DNA from: Lachnospiraceae bacterium
GTDB lineage: Bacteria > Bacillota > Clostridia > Lachnospirales > Lachnospiraceae
Direction of reading: 5' to 3'
Assembly (NCBI GenBank): GCA_902363665.1
Contig: CABJAW010000002.1
Coordinates: 62,001-126,000 of the forward strand
Length of the DNA stretch: 64,000 bases
Under the pieces are notes generated by a model. It ran no database searches. It was given only the letters and a program-made list of their open reading frames with translations, and had not been told where the DNA came from. Positions 60,401-64,000 of the stretch are shown here, piece by piece. Position 1 is the stretch's first letter. Each line of letters begins with the position of its first letter. The translations under genes and the position numbers were made by a program.

Positions 60401-63400
60401 TTCGTCGGCGCCTCCTGTTCAATCAAACGATACGCCACATTATCTGTCAAGCCGCCGAGTACAACCGTTCCGTTTGCTCCTGTCGTATACAGCTTCACAG
60501 GCTCCCAACATGTCTCATCCTGCCAGTTCCCCTGATCCTTTGTAGGATTGTACTTCTGCAACAGAAATTTTGCGCCTTTCAGATAGATGTTTTCGTTTTC
60601 TGCATCTACTTTTACCAGTTCGATCCGATCCACCCGTACAACTGCAGAACTTCCTTTTATCTTCTCTTGGTCCGTCACAGAGCTTTCATCGCTGTAGCCG
60701 CCCTCCATTCGGACGTTATTGGTAAATGTATACTCTGTCCACTTCTGTTCATTGAGCAGATCCACATCGATTGAGGTAACGTATGTATACTCCAGAATCA
60801 TCGGTGTACCATCCGGTACCGTCAGCACCATTTCAAACTTCTGACTGCTCTCTGTGCATTTCAGAGAATAAGTCGATGAATCCAGTTCCGCACCCTTTGT
60901 GCCATCATCTCTTCTGTAATACAGATGCAGGGACTGTGGCTTAAGACCAACGCCAAGGATGTACGAGGTTCCATTTACCGTATGTGCACTGTAATCCACT
61001 GTGTCAGTCACAGTAAACGGATTGCCGTCTGCCTTCGTCTCCCCGCCTGGATTAATCAGAATACGGTAAGAGATCTCATTTTCCGCATCGTTCACTTCCG
61101 GATTCCGCATCTTTGAGATATAAGACTTTTTCACAGTGCTTGTCGTCTCATCAGCTGCTGTTCCGCCCTGCCAGGTCAGCTGTGCGTGATTTGTGAATGA
61201 TTGACCGTCTTTCATATCTTTCAGGGTTTCATCCTTGATCTTAACTGCGTAGAAGAGGTAAAGAGGATAACGCTCATCCATATTTCCACTGTTTCCACTA
61301 AAGGAATACACGGCTTCCGGTATCGTAACTGTAAGCTTGTTTCCTGTTTTATCATAATTTACTGAAACATAGCTCTGCAGATCTACTGCTCCCTCATAGC
61401 CTTTACCCAGCCAGTTGGCTGCCTGTGGCTTATCCTTCAATCCCCACTGATTCACATAGATTTTTACTCTGCAGTCGTTAAGCGGATTTCCCGGATTATA
61501 TTTTCCCTTTGATGTCGTGGAAATATTGTAAGGTACTTCATATAACTCCGTGCCATCCGGAAGCTGGTCAGTAATCGTCAGTTCTCCGCCGCCTGTTTTC
61601 GGAAGGCTCCCAAGCTCATTTATAACCAGGCAATAGTACAAAACACCTTTTGTCTCATTATACACATAGCTGCCATTCGTGCCGCCTACGTCCAGCTTTT
61701 TCAGATATCCGCCCTTTGACTCTTTCTTTGAATCCTCGTCGCCAGCGCTTCCTCCGTCCTGTACAAAGGTTCCCTTATTTTTAAACGTCCATGTCTCTCC
61801 GTTTGCCATATTGGAAAGATTGCCCGTCGTCTTATAGACCAATGTCAGCTGCTCTACATTCTCCGGCAGCTTTTTCGTTGCCTCATCTCCTTTAAACAGA
61901 ATCCGGTATTTCCGGAACGGACCCTCCTGATTTGAAAAATCAACCCACTGTCCGTTTATTTCTACCTGCTTTACGTAGTATTTTGTGTCGAGTTCCGCAT
62001 CCGTTGATGCTGATGCATCCTTTTCTTTTACAAGGATTTTCAGATTTTTCAGCTGCGTGGCCGTCATATAATGTGGTCCGCCATCTGTATTGTCTGAGTT
62101 CTTCCACGGATCTCTTGACATTTCATCAAGGTAATAGGAACCAGCCTTGATTCCGTCCGACGGTGCTGTTATCTTTACCTGCCACCGGTAAATGTGCTCA
62201 TTCGCCGTCGTCTCATCCGTTTCTGTGTCATCCTTATCCGGTTCCATATAGTTCTTGGTGAGAGTGCCGCTATTCTTCGTAATATCCTGACGAATTTCTC
62301 CCGTTTCAAATTTGGAGCCTCCTCCAGTGCCATCGCCATCCTTGGAGAATTCTGCCTTATTCGTATAGGAACTGTAAAACTCATTCGTAGTCTTCGTTTT
62401 GTAGGTAATTACGAATTTATTCGTAATATCACTTACATTTGCACGGTTAAAGGTGTACGGCAGTGTAATTTCGTAGTCAGCCACTTTTTCCGATCCGTTG
62501 TATTCCACCATCGTCGCGGCTTTGCTGCCTTCCACGATAACTCCGTTCTTTTTCAGGATATCGTCCAGTCTATAGCCATCAATATCACCGCCGAAATCAT
62601 TGACTGTGATTGTCCAGACAATTTCTCCTGTCTTTTCATCATACTGTCCGCTCTTCGAAATCCAGGTATGGCTGAAGGAAAGATTTGTCTGATCCCAGCC
62701 GTTGTCCTTGTCATTCCCTGCATTGATCGTATTCTGAATGTTATAGCCACCGTTTAATTTATCAATTCCTTCATATTTTAGCTTGTAATTCAGTTCATAG
62801 CTTTCTCCCGGTCCAAGTGCCGGCAACGTTTTGCCGTCTTTCAGTTTAATGATCGTCTTATTGTCATTCGACCACTTTGATGTATCAAAATAGTCAGAGA
62901 TGGTCAGCTCTTCTTCTGTTCCGTTGGCTGCCTTTTTGATCAGTTTCATATCCATCGGCGCTTCGGCTGTTGTAACTCCCAAAGTCAGTTCCTGTGAATC
63001 ATTAAGCCTTGTGATTTCTCCACTCGTGCCATTTCTGGAGCTGAGTGTGATCTTATAGTCGGCGGTTCTTGTATCATTGTCGTACTTTACGTCCTTCGCC
63101 GCTGTCAGATCCGTTTTCTTTTCTGTCTCTGAACCACTCTCCGTTTCCTTCTCCTTGATTTTGATCGTGGCCGTCATATCGTTAGCTTCCGAAAACGTAT
63201 ATTTATAGTCACCAGACTCTCCGTTGCTGTGAAGCTGTGCCCAAAAGCTGATATTTCCGATTACGTTTGTTGCATTTGCAAAAAATTCATTGTCCAGCGT
63301 AATCGTAATCTTTCCATCCGTCGTGATATTGTAGACACCGACCGCTTTTCCTTTATTGTCATACACAACGCCTTCGTACTGTTCGTTCGGGTTGATTCCC

Positions 63401-64000
63401 TCCGGAATTTGATAAGTAAGAACGTTTGTGCCCTGATTTTCAAGGACAGCTGCGTAAATTCGATAATCGATGGATACTTTTACGTTCTCTCCATTTTCAA
63501 TCTCTGTCTTATTGAATTTTGCACCTGTAATATAATTCGTCAGGTCAACCGGCTGCGATACTGCTCTTGCAGCTCTGCGCATCCGCTTTCCGGTCCGAAC
63601 AGAAATGCCTTCTGTATATACCAGGCAAACTGCAGAATGCTCATCTGCATCTACATCCGGGATCTCAAAGCTGCTTTCTTCTTCCGTTACTGTTTCCGTC
63701 TCAGATTCTGTTTCTATTTCAGATGCTGTTTCAGTTTCTGTTTCCGTTTCTGTCTCAGATTCTGTTTCAGTCTCTGTTTCGGTTTCGGTCTCTGTTTCCG
63801 TTTCTGTCTCAGATTCTGTTTCAGTCTCTGTTGCTGTTTCAGTTTCAGTTTCTGTTTCTGTTTCCAATTCACTGTCTGTCTCTGTTACTTCCTCAGATGC
63901 TGCCTCGATTATGCTCTCTGATTCTGTTACTGACTCCGTGGCTGTCTCGACCGTTGTTTCCGGCTCTGTCCTGGACTCTGTCACGGCTTCTGTTGCCGTT
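57421..64000 (-). CDS. Giant pilus-associated adhesin with Cna-B repeats, N-terminus beyond the window
   Basis: The frame is open from the right edge to 57421, at least 2192 residues. First comes a Glu/Thr/Ser tract of about 115 residues (ETETETE), then adhesin-type Ig-like domains (DLTNYITGAKFNKTEI onward) and long isopeptide-domain repeats. At least five Cna-B domains follow, opening VEVRKNWLSS, VTVEKQWKSG, ISVKKVWLDAEG, LKAEKIWSDD and IDVEKKWKDS. LPGTGSK (near 57575), a hydrophobic span and an unusually long basic/Gly tail end it. Signal peptide not in view. First gene of the visible pilus operon, probably the tip subunit. Confidence 0.92.
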   Translation of the reverse strand, partial: TATEAVTESRTEPETTVETATESVTESESIIEAASEEVTETDSELETETETETETATETETESETETETETETETETETESETETETETETASEIETESETETVTEEESSFEIPDVDADEHSAVCLVYTEGISVRTGKRMRRAARAVSQPVDLTNYITGAKFNKTEIENGENVKVSIDYRIYAAVLENQGTNVLTYQIPEGINPNEQYEGVVYDNKGKAVGVYNITTDGKITITLDNEFFANATNVIGNISFWAQLHSNGESGDYKYTFSEANDMTATIKIKEKETESGSETEKKTDLTAAKDVKYDNDTRTADYKITLSSRNGTSGEITRLNDSQELTLGVTTAEAPMDMKLIKKAANGTEEELTISDYFDTSKWSNDNKTIIKLKDGKTLPALGPGESYELNYKLKYEGIDKLNGGYNIQNTINAGNDKDNGWDQTNLSFSHTWISKSGQYDEKTGEIVWTITVNDFGGDIDGYRLDDILKKNGVIVEGSKAATMVEYNGSEKVADYEITLPYTFNRANVSDITNKFVITYKTKTTNEFYSSYTNKAEFSKDGDGTGGGSKFETGEIRQDITKNSGTLTKNYMEPDKDDTETDETTANEHIYRWQVKITAPSDGIKAGSYYLDEMSRDPWKNSDNTDGGPHYMTATQLKNLKILVKEKDASASTDAELDTKYYVKQVEINGQWVDFSNQEGPFRKYRILFKGDEATKKLPENVEQLTLVYKTTGNLSNMANGETWTFKNKGTFVQDGGSAGDEDSKKESKGGYLKKLDVGGTNGSYVYNETKGVLYYCLVINELGSLPKTGGGELTITDQLPDGTELYEVPYNISTTSKGKYNPGNPLNDCRVKIYVNQWGLKDKPQAANWLGKGYEGAVDLQSYVSVNYDKTGNKLTVTIPEAVYSFSGNSGNMDERYPLYLFYAVKIKDETLKDMKDGQSFTNHAQLTWQGGTAADETTSTVKKSYISKMRNPEVNDAENEISYRILINPGGETKADGNPFTVTDTVDYSAHTVNGTSYILGVGLKPQSLHLYYRRDDGTKGAELDSSTYSLKCTESSQKFEMVLTVPDGTPMILEYTYVTSIDVDLLNEQKWTEYTFTNNVRMEGGYSDESSVTDQEKIKGSSAVVRVDRIELVKVDAENENIYLKGAKFLLQKYNPTKDQGNWQDETCWEPVKLYTTGANGTVVLGGLTDNVAYRLIEQEAPTNYQLDATPHYFYIKSAQGDSTDALPEGFMQVAMNSATGYITLTNAKGETKNTSVEVRKNWLSSKGSPMDTDKIVDAEGRKVLSIKLKLYQKLDENARIDETETPFEEAELAANDTGEWYHIFNHLPAEDENGNSYYYYVKEGTMTVLDSDNQEKTIEVSAAYESTSDTRDGITGGVITLTNQKKPGNTSVTVEKQWKSGTPQTEVPVTLYRSSIRYEETEAEETKEITYTLEYERRNPNDPSKTEQGTTVTSGTVSIPISGSNVKLTVTGNATLLSAQYTENGQTITLTGHDIGDGKHAFILRKVKSDVTIHLVYSGWSGISLDGKHQAAPILTDGTNKMLKLPPDAQAVQTVTLGASQNSQNTTTGWTWNWTELDDTYYYYVVEGDRGKGYLDEYYASYLYTYGDEAKTSIQKVQITNETTRDENETDISVKKVWLDAEGNELSEAEHPSSLEIILWKKSSSGADVDCSTVTLGKDKKGQSGYSEDGWEYTWSGITKGTYYVTEKNPPAGYTVSWKTKDGEWQEASAASADSGMILLENKKETTGLKAEKIWSDDNNSQNLRPENVRFKLYRTKRLLETEPPGENSVTVTVAWQNNIPSADSDITFDVPLYSSRQYKVVQRAQLNAVNGWSYTFTELAGDTSTEYYIELYNGDKVLCNKSNSEVSYWGGGRAKNQGTITFTAQNMISSAQAANIVNGEAVLISDAGNTVRTTSADMLISSGWIFSVGDGAVTPENAEYVPGQDKILNSANGWKASWEGLDKADPNGNLYYYFAVEDPVPGGYKARYEMTYKDGSQSNGVEKVTVTNKLDITKPIQIDVEKKWKDSVTDHSSYTVEVTLYDSSGNKVTVDKSGTAIANPVTLNTENEWKSGWTNLTPGIYYVRETKATAGNKGLTGYTTTYQSGGTELTPNESLLDEAKGAVKTTGNLVTITNTREETGIILPGTGSKYPLVFYGLGIAFLSVSAVWMFLTLKKKNKPYYAGKGGKKTGGTGT

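Noticed and set aside
63640..63984. Coding start of the adhesin at 63984
   Set aside because: The GTG there lies inside a continuing open frame that reaches the window edge in the low-complexity tract; the true start and signal peptide are outside.
1..64000. Prophage, integrative element or tRNA attachment site
   Set aside because: No integrase, phage structural, conjugation or tRNA gene was found on either strand.

Overview
This window looks like a chromosomal segment of a gut-type Clostridia, most likely Lachnospiraceae (Bacillota). The evidence is HPr kinase with a ROK glucokinase, DegV, class C sortases with LPXTG pilins, a YesM/YesN two-component pair beside a sugar ABC transporter, and catabolic genes under an ideal cre-like palindrome. 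The taxon is inferred from gene content only. I saw no rRNA, tRNA, CRISPR array or complete transposase of an insertion sequence. Almost all genes lie on the minus strand.

Layout. 1-2832: N-terminal part of a very large secreted protein with Glu/Thr-rich tracts and a repeated module of about 477 residues. 3015-6345 (plus): small XRE regulator, DegV, then a TPP riboswitch and thiC. 6600-14939: sensor kinase, AraC-type response regulator, substrate-binding protein, ATPase, permease and metallo-hydrolase of a sugar uptake locus. 15050-17531: divergent LysR regulator and MATE exporter. 17590-21246: a GNAT/beta-propeller fusion and an AAA-ATPase-like/PD-(D/E)XK protein. 21457-33655: a large sugar-acid catabolic block with a TRAP transporter, 6-phosphogluconate dehydrogenase, KduD-like and DhuI-like enzymes, LacI regulator, split transketolase, FGGY kinase, KDPG aldolase and 2-hydroxyacid dehydrogenase. 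34132-42380: a relic junction, two RNA methyltransferases, an AIR-synthase-like/Lrp/aminotransferase operon, a VanW protein, a 35-residue membrane peptide and an exonuclease. 42445-48000: B12-type radical SAM protein, corrinoid-activator-like ASKHA protein, glucokinase and HPr kinase. 48301-51455: GH36 alpha-galactosidase and a PD-(D/E)XK transposase-family protein. 51642-64000: a sortase-assembled pilus locus with base pilin, two class C sortases, major pilin and a giant adhesin that runs off the window.

How the genes work together. The sugar-acid block reads as import of uronate or aldonate by TRAP, isomerisation and reduction by DhuI/KduD-like enzymes, phosphorylation, and then cleavage by KDPG aldolase or oxidation by 6-phosphogluconate dehydrogenase feeding transketolase. 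HPr kinase and the AGCGCT-centred operators suggest catabolite control. The pilus locus is self-contained: adhesin, shaft pilin, polymerising sortases, and a minor or basal pilin.

The most unusual signal is not a gene. A short intergenic repeat (core GCGGACATTCGCAATCCGC, then GCTTCGCTACCTG) recurs at least a dozen times, always in the same orientation. Twice it is joined to a 118-126 bp double-hairpin element, one copy of which supplies the last codons and stop of the alpha-galactosidase gene.
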